DNA from: Branchiostoma floridae
Lineage: Eukaryota > Chordata > Leptocardii > Amphioxiformes > Branchiostomatidae
Direction: 5' to 3'
DNA: 64,000 nucleotides
NCBI RefSeq assembly: GCF_000003815.2
Contig: NC_049994.1
Location: 17,236,156 to 17,300,155, forward strand
Below, in pieces: positions 12,077-23,200 of the stretch. How positions within the stretch are numbered: the first letter of the stretch is position 1; every line of letters begins with the position of its first letter. The notes below the pieces were generated by a model. It was given only the letters and a program-made list of their open reading frames with translations. It was not told where the DNA came from and did no database searches. Made by a program: the position numbers and the translations under genes.

Positions 12077-13309
12077 CCGGTGTGACAGCGATCTCGCCCC
12101 CCCCAGCGATCTCGCCCCCCCGGGGGGCGAGATCACTAGCGTTTTCGCCCCCCTTTAGCGTTTTCGCCCCCCCCCCCCGAACATTACTAGTATTCCTCGG
12201 AGGGGTCTTAAGAGCAGCTGGTTACTACATATTAGGTGCGCTACCTGGTACTATACTGCACCTGGGAGTAACATAGTTGGTGTGTTACCTGGTACCTATA
12301 TGGCACCTTATTACCGTAAGATGTCATACCTTGTTCGGTGCAAACACTACATTGAAAGGACATTTTTTTTGCAGCTGACATGGCAGAGGTGGCATAGAAA
12401 ACAATGCTATTGTGAACGTATAAATCAACACCGTCTATGGCACGGAATACGTCAGCTATATGTTTTCAATTTGTCACAGTATTTTCTTTCTTGTGAAGAA
12501 AACATTTCCAAAGCACTAAGAAAAACACATTTGAATAATAGTTTCTCATTATAAACACTATCTACGCACAAGTTCATATACCTGTTGCTAAATGCTACAA
12601 AAAACTGGTAAAGTACCAGTCTTAAGAAACATGGGTAAAACACCAGTTCCTAAATACTAGAAAAACGGTCATATTGGAGGTGAAGATATCCATAAGGTAG
12701 GTGCATATAACGTACCAGTTTCTAAATACTAGAAAAACAGTCATATTGAAGGTGAAGATACCCCTTGGCCAGGTGCATACACCAAAATGTGCATTATTCT
12801 AATGAATACCTTATTTGCATAATCAATAAAGACATGACATAGTTCTTTTGTGGTCAATTCATAACAGAGGCTTCATATTGGAGATATATAGGTTGCTTCA
12901 GGACAGGTGAATACAATGAAATATATCTCATGTCGAGACTCAGGTACATGCAATAAAGGGAATACAAGGGACCCAACCCTCCTTGTCTGAAACAAGTTCA
13001 ACTATCTTATTGTCATGTACTTACGTTAATATTAATACTATGGATGGAGTTATGTATCAAACTCGTGTACTTATATCATTCTGAAACTGCATTGTGTGAT
13101 TTATCCCAATCAACTTCTAAAATATCATGTAAACCCGTTTTTTTTTGGGGGGGGGGCGAAATCGCTAAAGGGGGGCGAGGTAGGGGGGCGAGATCACTAA
13201 CCGGGGAGGGCGAGATCGCTAGTGATTTCGCCCCGGGGGGGCGAGATCGCTAGTGATTTCGCCCCCGGGGGGGCGAGATCACGGGGGGGCGAGAACGCTG
13301 TCACACCGG
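12077..13309. mobile_element. 1.2 kb TIR element with G/C-run arms
   Basis: The ends are CCGGTGTGACAGCGATCTCG on the left and the inverse, CGAGAACGCTGTCACACCGG, on the right. Inside each end the motif GCGATCTCGCCCCCC (or its complement) is repeated, about 3-4 times on the left and 6-7 on the right, giving long C-runs on one side and G-runs on the other. The interior is AT-rich and non-coding and includes two tandem 80-bp units at about 12635-12775. I infer a non-autonomous DNA element. Its superfamily is unknown, since no clear target duplication is visible. Confidence 0.7.
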
Positions 13310-13860
13310 TGCGAAAGTAAGTAAGTGGTAAGAAAGTTTTATTGCCGTGCGTATCAGCCAATCTCATACCAGTGCGTAACGTACTGTTTTCGCCAATAAG
13401 CTTTTGTTTTTTGTGGACGGTGTTTGGAAGGTCTTCCGTATTATTGGTATTCGCTACTCTGTGTATAATGTGTATCTTTCGTATCTTATGACAGTTATGT
13501 TATGATTGCGCTGTTATGTAAACCTTTACTGTAATAATGTTACTGCATGTATAGACAACGGGTAGGATCTCTGAAATGTCAAGCTACTGTGAATCTTAAT
13601 GACGTAATTTGATACGCGCACAGAAAACCATGACGTACGTCATACCTTTGTATCTTTCCCTCCAATAGATATCAGAACCGACCACGGATGACGTCATATC
13701 GAACACGTTCCATTGCCAGGTGACTGGTGTGACGTCAGACCCTGTTGTTGCCAGAAGTGGGGCGAGGGTCAATGTCAGGTTCGAGTTCGTTGTACTCTGC
13801 CGAGAGGCGCGCGGTTTTACCCACGTGCGCGCCCCGCTTGGTAGTCTGGGTGCGTGTGTT
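13310..13860. other. Intergenic stretch with two CRE octamers
   Basis: No gene. Two perfect TGACGTCA octamers lie 41 bp apart (13689-13696 and 13730-13737). They match the CREB/ATF site by sequence, but nothing ties them to a promoter here. Confidence 0.4.
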
Positions 13861-14174
13861 AATCTCCAAGCAAATCCTACGGTGAAGTCGGCCTCATACT
13901 CTCCAAGCTGAGTTTAGGCTCCGGCTGTTTTTTTAACGTTTTGTTAAGTCGTCTTTTCACACAAAATAGAAAGCTCGATAAAAACGTCTAAAAGAAACGT
14001 AAAAAAAAAAACAGCCAGAGCCTAACCTCTGCTTGGAGAGTAGGCCTAGGAGTGTGTTTCGCTACCGGGGGCGAAACACACTAGTACTCCTAGACCGGCT
14101 TCACTCCTCTGACAGCTTTTGATATTACTAGCTATAGTATCTTATGCTACCGTAGGATCTAACTGCTTGGGGAT
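13861..14174. mobile_element. MITE (AATCTCCAAGCA family) interrupted by another MITE
   Basis: The left end AATCTCCAAGCAAATCCTACG is matched by the inverted right end CCGTAGGATC...GGGGATT. The internal GTCGGCC/GGCCTAGGAGTG block is split by the insertion at 13899-14040. Related copies are at 14341-14505 and 30607-30734. It is non-coding. Confidence 0.7.
13899..14040. mobile_element. Nested MITE (CTCTCCAAGCWGAG family)
   Basis: CTCTCCAAGCTGAGTTTAGG on the left and CCTAACCTCTGCTTGGAGAG on the right, flanked by TA on both sides, inside the MITE at 13861-14174. It is the same family as 1610-1777, with internal ATAGAAAGCTCGATAAA shared. Confidence 0.8.
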
Positions 14175-14340
14175 TATGCGTGTGTGTCGTCGAAGGAATC
14201 TCCAAGCATGTATTCATGTATGGGTTCGGGTTGTAAGACGTTACTTTTTGCACGTTTGTTTCTCGGAGCGACACTTACTCTATCAGGCCATGTTGATCCG
14301 ATTATATGTATAACATCCTCATCTGCTGGAAACCAAAACC

Positions 14341-14505
14341 AGTCTCCAATCAGATCCTACGGTAGCATAAGATACTATTAAAGTCTGGCAGAAGCCGGCC
14401 TAGGATTGTGTATGCGACTGGTGCCTGTTTGACTCCCTTGGCCGACTTCACTCCTCTGCCAGCTTTGATACTATCTTATGGCACCATGCGATCTACTTGG
14501 AGATT
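14341..14505. mobile_element. MITE (TCTCCAAKCAGATCCTACGG family)
   Basis: The ends are AGTCTCCAATCAGATCCTAC and the inverse GATCTACTTGGAGATT, with inner inverted copies of ACGGTAGCATAAGATACTAT. It is non-coding. An unpaired AATCTCCAAGCATG end lies just upstream at about 14199. Confidence 0.7.
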
Positions 14506-15982
14506 ACCCTAAAATGACAAAAGCGAGCGAATAAAAAGTCTACAATGTTACGAGGTTACACCAAGACTGCAACGTAACGATGTTACACCAAAGTGTAAAT
14601 GCGCAGAAATATATCTCAAAAGATATTTACTGTGTGATGTGGTTATAACAAAGGACCTTACGTTGGACAACTGTATTGACATGTATAACTTAGTGTCACA
14701 CTGGAATTTGTAGCCCAATTTTTTGAACACCCATGAGCCAGTTTCGATAGGCTGCATGGTAATAACGTTACTAGTAATAACTCGCCTGTTCCTCGGTGTA
14801 TATTGTGTCCCACTTTGGAGACGGCTGCAGCTGTAGTTTTAGTCGCTTGACGTCGCTGCGTTCGTCAGCTCAGGTGGATTGTGGGTACACGGTATGGCTC
14901 TGACTTTTCCTGGTCAAGTTCATCAAACTCTTAAACTCTTAAGCCGACAGTCGCGACAAAAACAACACAAACACTGATCGTTTATCTATTTGATTGCAAT
15001 TCTATTGTTACTGTTTTGATGTGAAGAAATTGAAATATGATTTGGCACGTAGCACCTGCTAAAGGGCCTTTATTTAACGCCCATAGGTGATAGTTTGACA
15101 CAAAGAAGTTTGTAGAGGGACAGTCCAGTAAAACATTCTATTTTGTATTGTGTTGGAAACATGGACAAATGTGTTTGAAAAGGCAAGTTTCAGAACCAAT
15201 CGTAACCTCATTGGTTTGAGGAACACCCGCTATACTTTTTTACGGGTTATACTACGGTAGGGCTTTGCTTTTTGTGGGGGAAAAACGGGGAAAGGCCACC
15301 TAAAAGGCAAATGCCTAATGGTAAGAACAAAAGTATGCTAAAGCTGATAACGTTAACGTTACACTTGTTCGTAGATAATGAATGTGAGGTATATTTTGAA
15401 ACGCGCAAAACACTGAACTGCACACTAACGTGTTACATCTGCTTGGAGATCATACAAACAGTCAATACTCGGTGTTTGTGGTCAGAACTCCGGAACTTCG
15501 GAAGCAAACCGGGATTCTTGTGGTCAAGTTCATTCGCTGGACGGAAGCCAAATGTGTATTTTCCCGCGGGTTCGCATCGGCAGTGTAGCGTGAAAAGGAA
15601 AACATTTGCGTTTGCCAAACCGCAAATAACACATCCGGCTAATGGAGGGATGGCGTCTGAGTGCTAGATTTGCAGGTCAACTTGACTTGTGAACAAACAG
15701 AATAGCTACGGGTTCAGTTTAGTTGAATAGCTGGCATTTAACAACTTTAAGGTTAACGTTATAGTTACTGATATAATGAAAGTAAAGAAAAAGGGGCAAA
15801 TTTAGGGCCACCTCCGTTAAAGATCCGGGCAATCAGTACTTTTGTTTTGATCCGTGCGTTGCACACTTTTGAGTGACTCATCCGCGACAAGTGCGACAGT
15901 TAACATTGCAAACTACAAAATAACGTTAACGCTAGTTCACAGATGATGAAGATGATAGTAGTTCACCTCTAGATCTTACTAG
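14506..15982. other. Unassigned intergenic stretch
   Basis: A 131-codon open frame at 15272-15667 has no recognisable motif and overlaps an isolated ATCTGCTTGGAGAT MITE end (about 15438). I do not call it a gene. Nothing else was identified. Confidence 0.4.
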
Positions 15983-16169
15983 CCTATATCCGTTGTTTTT
16001 AAAAACAATGTATTTTAGAGATAACAAGTATCAAGTCGTCCGGGATGGTGGTTTCAAACTAACGTTACAATGTTTTGAAATTATTGCTGAAACTGACTTT
16101 GAAACCACCGTCCGTTAACTTGATGTCCCTATTGAAAAATATTCCGTTAAAAAAAATAACGGATATAGG
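15983..16169. mobile_element. TIR hairpin element (CCTATATCCGTT)
   Basis: It begins CCTATATCCGTTGTTTTTA and ends with the inverse TAACGGATATAGG. Inside, GGTGGTTTCAAA pairs with TTTGAAACCACC. It is about 187 bp and non-coding, in the same family as 2771-2947. Confidence 0.7.
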
Positions 16170-16943
16170 TTACCCCGTGGATAAATGTGGTAAAGCGTTA
16201 CAGGACACTTTTGAAGGTGAAATACTGAGAAGACGCAACCAGATGTCAGTTGCGCTCAAACATCGAAACCTGGACTTCATGTTAACAGCTGAAATAATAT
16301 TAGCTAGTTATAGATACCTGCATAATTCTAAGCTGACATACTTCTTTGCCAACGCAAACTGTAAAAGTGGCCACAAACATGGCTAGAAGTACAGCAAACA
16401 TTACTTTGGCAGCAATTCCATCAATCATTCGACAAGTCACTCTTCGCATAATGGTATGTGAGTAGGAAATATGCTAAGATCCCGACTTTGTACTAAAATC
16501 AATCGTTTCAACGATTTTTCGTCCATCTTCATGTTATGCCAGCATCCACAGATAGAATAGTTTATTCAAATACTTATGCGCACTGTGCAATAACGTTACA
16601 CGGATCAAAATGGCCTCAAAAGTCAATGTGAAGCTTTGCTTTCGAGCTTTCTTTCTTAATCATTTTGGTCCGTTGAATGGCATCATGCAAGTTGGGGCAA
16701 GTAAGATTTGATTTGATGTTTCGTTGTTTAAATGTCCCAGCTCTCTTTCAATGTCTAAGCTCTTAAAGAAGGGCAAAAATGTCGAAAACCCCGAAATGTT
16801 CGAAAAGAAGGTCAAAATCGTTCCTTTTGATGACCTCTACCAGGCGAACGTCCTGACCAATCAGAAAGCTTGTTCCAGCGGCGGTTCGGCCGGTGTGCAC
16901 ATCCGGGACCTTTGTTTGTAAATGTGTGTGGCAGAGAGGGCAA

Positions 16944-16956
16944 GCCGCCATTTTGG
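16944..16956 (+). promoter_or_regulatory. YY1-like promoter motif upstream of the receptor
   Basis: GCCGCCATTTTGG matches the YY1 consensus (GCCGCCATNTTG), which in animal promoters typically lies at or just downstream of the transcription start. It sits 231-243 bp upstream of the ACVR2 start codon in a stretch with more CpG than its surroundings. There is no TATA box nearby. The promoter assignment is inference. Confidence 0.5.
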
Positions 16957-17186
16957 ACAGCCTCAAATTGTAAATTTTCCAAATATTGGACATCTTCACT
17001 GCGTGTTTTCATGCCGAATCTGGGCCGAGGAGACCCAGTAAACCCCCAGCGGCTGTGAACAGGTGTTGACGGCGTCTTGTGCGGGCCAGAGACCGTGGAA
17101 ATCGCGGGATTTTTGCGGGGAAGTGCGATCGCCGAGCGCCCTGTGTCCTGGGGAAAATCTGTGTTGTTGATTTGCGCATCGCCATC

Positions 17187-17238
17187 ATGACTAGTGTCCA
17201 CGTCTGGCTGAGACTGGGGCTGATTCTGTACGCCGCAG
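17187..17238 (+). CDS. ACVR2: ACVR2 exon 1: start codon and signal peptide
   Basis: This encodes [17 protein letters not shown] plus the first base of a split glycine codon (phase 1), then GTAAGC. The hydrophobic core continues into exon 2 (LSLCAA), giving a signal peptide of about 24 residues. The methionine is chosen because it directly starts the hydrophobic leader. An upstream in-frame ATG at 17079 would add 36 basic residues with no leader character. Intron 1 is 17.6 kb. Confidence 0.88.
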
Positions 17239-20200
17239 GTAAGCTTTCCATACTCGATTCCTCTCTAAACCGCCCAGAAAACTCTCTACTTTGCAATACA
17301 TGCGTTTTTTTAGGCAAACTTGGGACGATCATAGGGTTATAGGCTCTGTAATCGACTGGCGTTATCCTCGCTAACTGACAGGCAGTTCTACGGCCCTCCA
17401 TCGCCCCTCTAGGCGCCGCATCTCTGCACTAACACCGCCAACACCGGCCCCAAACCCCGATACACATTGCCCTAAGCAGATTTTCCTCCGTGTATGGGCT
17501 AAAACGGGTAGAACTGAGGGTGTGGGAGGGCGCTTGCCGGCTGTGACGGTACGTTCTCGGGTTGAGAGGTCATGTACACGAACATACTGCAGCACAAAAG
17601 ATGGGACACTTCTCTCTGATCCTGCCGCCGAACACGGCTTCGGTAAAACTACAGAAAATAACAGCGTTATATATTAACTAGGAAGCATTAAATGAAAGCT
17701 TTGCGTGTGTATCTGAAAGGCAGAAAATCTTGAAAACTGTTCTCAATGTCTCCAGGAGTGTAGAGTTTTTGCAAGGATTTCTCAAGACTAATTTTTTGCG
17801 AGTTGCCGGGGTTTCTAGCTGGCTTGTAGGAATTATGCGAAGTGTCCTCCCCAGGGAATACGGGTATTGTGATTGATGAAAGAACAGGCAGAAGACATGC
17901 AAGCATAATTTCATCCACAACAAAAGAACATGGGAGGAATGCTGCATGCAGATGATGATATGGGTGCAGATTTTCTGCATAATTTTTCTCCGGTGTTGTT
18001 GTAAAATGTGGATTCCCTTGTTCATGTGACATGAGATGTGGCAGTTGCTATTGTGTGTTGGTTACCACACGTGGAGCGCGGTAGCGTGGGTTTGCTGCTA
18101 CCACGCTAGAACCCAGCTTTTTCCTTCAACGCAGGCTTAGCCCCCGCCATTTCAGTTGATCCTCTGACGTACTTTGTTTCCACATGATTCTTATCTTCAC
18201 TTTTTACCTGGTTTAAGTGAAAGAGCCCATTGTGCAGAGTCTACCTGTCCCAAAGTGCGAACAACACTCGGTAACCCACCGCTCAAATTTTAGCCCTGCC
18301 AATGTCGTGTTCTACGCTCGCGACAATCCACCTACTTGACGACAAGGGACCGAATGTTTTGCAAATGCAATAAATGAAAGCAGCATTACCCCAAGTGGGT
18401 TGTCATTTGATTGGGATGTTGTGCAACCTGGACAAAAATCAATTCTTACTCCGGGATAAACCGTAGCCTGGGTGGAGCAGCGAAGGCAAGATCGCTGGCC
18501 TTGAGGAGTTTATCCAATATTGGCAAGGTCAACCTCTTAACCAGGGGGGAACCAGGGATGATGATTCCAGGTCAAGTTGAACTCTCGTGTCAAGTAATGT
18601 AGAGCCTAAGGTGTGGAGGGGTTAAAACTCGACCCAAACATACTCATATTCGTGATTTTAGTAAAATCATCTACATTTAAGATTTGACTAGGTTGTTCTG
18701 AGATTGTAAAGGGTGGTTGAGTGTCTGTCCTCTTTCATGTTACCTGTATTTGCGATGAAAGTAATCAAACTATTATTATTCCATTGATTTAGGAGAGCTC
18801 TGTGTTAAATTCTGTTTGGCTATGAGAGTTTGGGAATAGGGCAACTGAACTCCCGTGAAATGTAACTGTACCCAAGCTATCATATGTCGTTGTCTTTGAC
18901 AATCAACGCTCGTCATTAAGACATATTTGTTCTTTTATCCACCACTTTACTTTAACAAGTTGACATTTGCATCACAGCAGGCTAGTCCGTTATTTCTCCA
19001 CATCCCTTGGATGGCTTCCTTCTTGTTGCTTCTTTATTTAATCTCTCCAGCAGGCGAGTATTTGTTTATGCAAGTGCACAGGGGCAATAATGGCTGAGAG
19101 TTGGTACTGTTCACGGCAATCTACCCATGCATTTCTGACAGGTGAATAATGACCCGGTGTTGATATGTTTTTGTTGGGGGTTTAAAAGTCTGACACTGGA
19201 AGGCAGGTAGTTGACACGGGCCAGGTGAGATGTCACGGCAAGCTAGCCGCGTTTCCTCACAGGTAGGCTTTGTTCTCCAGGTTGTAAAGGTGTCGAATTT
19301 CAGACCCTGGCACCGGTCCAGTGGCTACAGTTGAACTTGTCACAAACGAGCTAGCAGAGGTTTTATCTTACATTTAGGAGCATTTGAGCGAAGTCCTATC
19401 TGACTCTATTGCTTATGTACTCTCTCTCCTGTGTTATATGATGCAACTTGTTTCAAACTCAATCAAAGTCCGGGACTTGAAATATCATCTTTATGTTCAT
19501 GTGCCTGCAACATAACATTGAAAAAGCATTACGCTTTTTCTCAAATGCTACACTTAGAGTTAAACAGAAAAAAAAACACACAACATGATTTGATTGTACT
19601 AAGTCTAATACTTGCAGGGAGCAAAGTGTCAAGGTGTTTATATTTTACTTGACGAACTTGCAAATCTCCACAAGCCACAACATTGCGAGAACAAATATCC
19701 CAGCAGTTGTTAGAGAACTTTTTAATGTAAATGCAGAAACTTAAGCAGTGCTTTAATGTTCACAGTTTTCGCGGTGGCTGCTTCGCCGCAAACTTAAAAA
19801 CAAACATTTTTCTATGGCAGATAGAGACTACAGGGCATTTCGCTACCGCGAACATAAAACCACTGCGAAAAGCCCTTTTTCCCGCTACCGCGAAACTAGA
19901 TCCCCGCAAACTTAAATACATGTACGGATAAAAAAATTCAAAAGAGGTACACTATTGGCAGCAATTGACCACACTGAGGCCACACCAATTTAATTTCTTG
20001 GTTCACGGATTTTTTCATAAAAAATATGGAGCGAGAGGGCGAAATATAAATAAAAATTGTAAAATGGTTGGGGTAAAGGTAACAACTAATCCAAAACATA
20101 AAGAAAAAAAGTTTAAGCTTGAAAAAAGTACAAAAACACTATTATTGTACAGTAACAGCACCTGTACCCACACTTTAAGGAGCTTATAATATAAAGGCCA

Positions 20201-23200
20201 ATTTGCTACACCAGAAAGTTGGTGAATGGCTTCATTAATGGTGAAAATTTGCTGAGTGGTAATTTTTATTTTCATTTTTTTTTCCCAAAAATAGGAGCGA
20301 GCGAATCCGTGAACCAAGAAATTAAATTGGTGTGGCCTGAGGGTGAGAACAAATCTCTGGCGCTTTTGAGTTGTAAGAACAGTTGCCATTGTTTCGCCCC
20401 TGCTGCACAAACCTCTTCTGTAACCGGAGGCAGTCAGCTGGGCTTGTAAATCTGTCACTCCAGCAAAGAACAAGGTCAAGGTCGGCCTTCCCACCTTCTT
20501 GCAGCTGCGTGGTGACCTTCAGGAAGGAGGGAGAATATCCGTTCAAGGTCGTGCGGGATAAGGGGGTCCTTGTCCTCTGAATTATGTTACCAAGAAGCAA
20601 TTCGCTTGGCCCAGTCCAATCTTTGTCATTGTGGGAATTGAAGTGCTTGTAGGAGCTTTATTTTCATCGTTTTCAAGGTGACTTCTTTGTAAAATACTGA
20701 GGTGAACATGAGATTTCAGTGTTTTGCGAATACCTCCTACTGCAAAATTACAGCAGTTTTTGCAGTTTTGAGTCTAATTCCTGTTTTCTGCACCCTCTTT
20801 GCCCAGTCGAGCTGTTCACTGCTTTCTTAATCGTATTCCCAATTCTTAAAAAGAAAAGAAAAACTTCTGTATAGTTTCTAGAATATTGAAGACCTTTTGT
20901 TTTGTGCCTGGCCTATAAATAGCTTCAGAAATTGCCATGATTTCCCCTTGACTGAAAACATGTTCAGTTTTGTATGTTCCTAAGGCCACACCAATTTAAT
21001 TTCTTGGTTCACGGATTCGCTCGCTCCTATTTTTTGGAAAAAAAAAATAAAAATAAAAATTACCACTCACTGACTCAGCAAATTTTCACCATAAATGAAA
21101 CCATTCACCAAATTTCTGGTGTAGCAAATTGGCCTTTATGTTATAAGCTCCTTAAAGTGTGGGTACAGGTGCTGATTCTGTACAATAATAGTGTTTTTGT
21201 ACTTTTTTCAAGCTGAAAACTTTTTTCTTTGTGTTTTGGATTAGTCGTTACCTTTACCCAAACCATTTTACAATTTTTATTTTTATTTTTATTTCGCCCT
21301 CTCGCTCCATATTTTTTATGAAAAAATCCGTGAACCAAGAAATTAAATTGGTGTGGCCTAATGACAGGACTGTAATCTCTTGCCTCTAGAGAAGTCCTCA
21401 TATGGGACTGTGTGATCTTACTTATGATAGTGAGACTCTCTTACTCTAAGAACATGAACTGGGTAAGGGCAGTCAAACAATGCAAACTTCTAATGGTAAA
21501 AGAAGCAGTTTTACATGTGGAACAGTTTTTTTACTTCATCTGAAGGGAATTAAGTTAGGCTTGTTCAGTTTTTGATGGCTTGGTTTTGATCCCTCACTTT
21601 TTTTTTTATCAATGTCAATAGTGTAACTTAAGATTATACCTGACTTCTTTTGTTCTTGGATATTGAAGCAAAGTGTATAAGATGAAATCAGAGGGTTGGG
21701 ACTTGTAAGGAAAACTTAGCTGTGATTCTATTTTCTCTGTCACTGAAACTATTTGTATCAAGTATACTCATCTACTAGTCCAGCGTCCTGTTGTGTTTTG
21801 TTATTTCAAATGTCCCAAAACCAACAGGTATAATGATTGTCTTTCCACATGTTAGCCGTGTGTTATTTTGAGTGGTTGAGTTCCCAGACTGTGGTGTTGT
21901 TGGTTGGAGTAGGGGCATCGAAGCAGAGAGAGAAAAAACAGTAATCTTTGGCTCGGGCCTGCACAGTGCAGTATGGGTAAACACTGTGTAAGTGGAAAGA
22001 CTTGCCGAGTGTTTGGTATGGGTACAGTCGGCTGCGCAGGTGGAAAAACTCCCCGGAAAGGCTTTCCTGAATTCCTCTCTGCTGATAGAGGTTCAAAGGG
22101 AAGCTGGCTTCAAGGTAGCAGAACACAGTTTTTTGCCTATGGGCATTTACATGGTTAAGTGAGGTGGCTAAATTTATAGCAGGGTGTAAAGGGGTAGGGC
22201 AAGTATAAGAATTGAATATGTGTGAGTGCAAGATACAACTCACAAAATCCGTGAAAATGAGCTTAAGTTTGCCGGCAGTTTCTCTTTTACTTAAATAGTT
22301 TAAAGGTCATTTTTATATAACCCCAGCAGAGGTTATACTGCAGTTGACACACAGCAGTTTGCGGGAGAAGGATTCGTGCGCAAAATTCAACCTAACCAAA
22401 CAAACATCGTAACCCAACTCATACAATCTCAAAACTGACATATTCCTCTACCATTCACCACAGTTTCCACCTTTCTAATCTGCACAACAGAATTTCTACA
22501 GCTCTTTCAAGTACCGTGACACTTACTTACTTTGTTACCGAACTACTATTGGGGACGGTAGTTTGGTAGATAAATGCTGTAACCTTAAACAACAGGCATC
22601 CCAATGGAAATGTACTCATTATTTTCTATTAGCACATAAACTGGTTTTGATACAAACTAGTATAAGAGATCATTTGGGAATGTTGGCAGACATTGCTGAA
22701 AATACATCCGTTTCAACTGTATGGGCAAAGTCAAAAGTAGGTCAAAGTTGAAGTGTTGATGCTTTTACATGTATGAAGGCCAAACACTTTGTGTGTATTA
22801 TAATAATATTTTTGACATTATTTTTCAACACAGGTAATGGTAGCAATGCTAATGTATGTTTAAAAGCATGGGACTTTTCATCAGCTACTGCCTCCAAAGA
22901 AGAAGTCAAACCTCCCAGTAAAGTATGTAGAATTATGTATGTAGATAGCTGTATAGAATAGACAAGTCTTGTTACTTTTTAATGTCTGTACCCTTGCAAT
23001 TAGCCTCCGGGCATAGATTTGCAAATAGATAAATTATATTCAAATGGGATTTTTGATCTGCCAGTATAAATGAAGGTTTGTAGAGTTTCCTTAGCGATTT
23101 GGACCCGTTTCCATGCAGTTGTGCAGGTGTCAGGTGTGTGTTGGGCGCCCTTGAGCACGATGACAGGAAGATGTGTCAGCTGTCCCGATAGTTTGGTATG

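Noticed and set aside
15272..15667. 131-codon plus-strand frame upstream of the receptor
   Set aside because: No motif; it contains a MITE terminus sequence, so it is probably spurious.
17079..17186. Upstream in-frame ATG at 17079 as the ACVR2 start
   Set aside because: It would place a 36-residue basic stretch before the hydrophobic leader, which is unlike the family. The ATG at 17187 starts the signal peptide directly.
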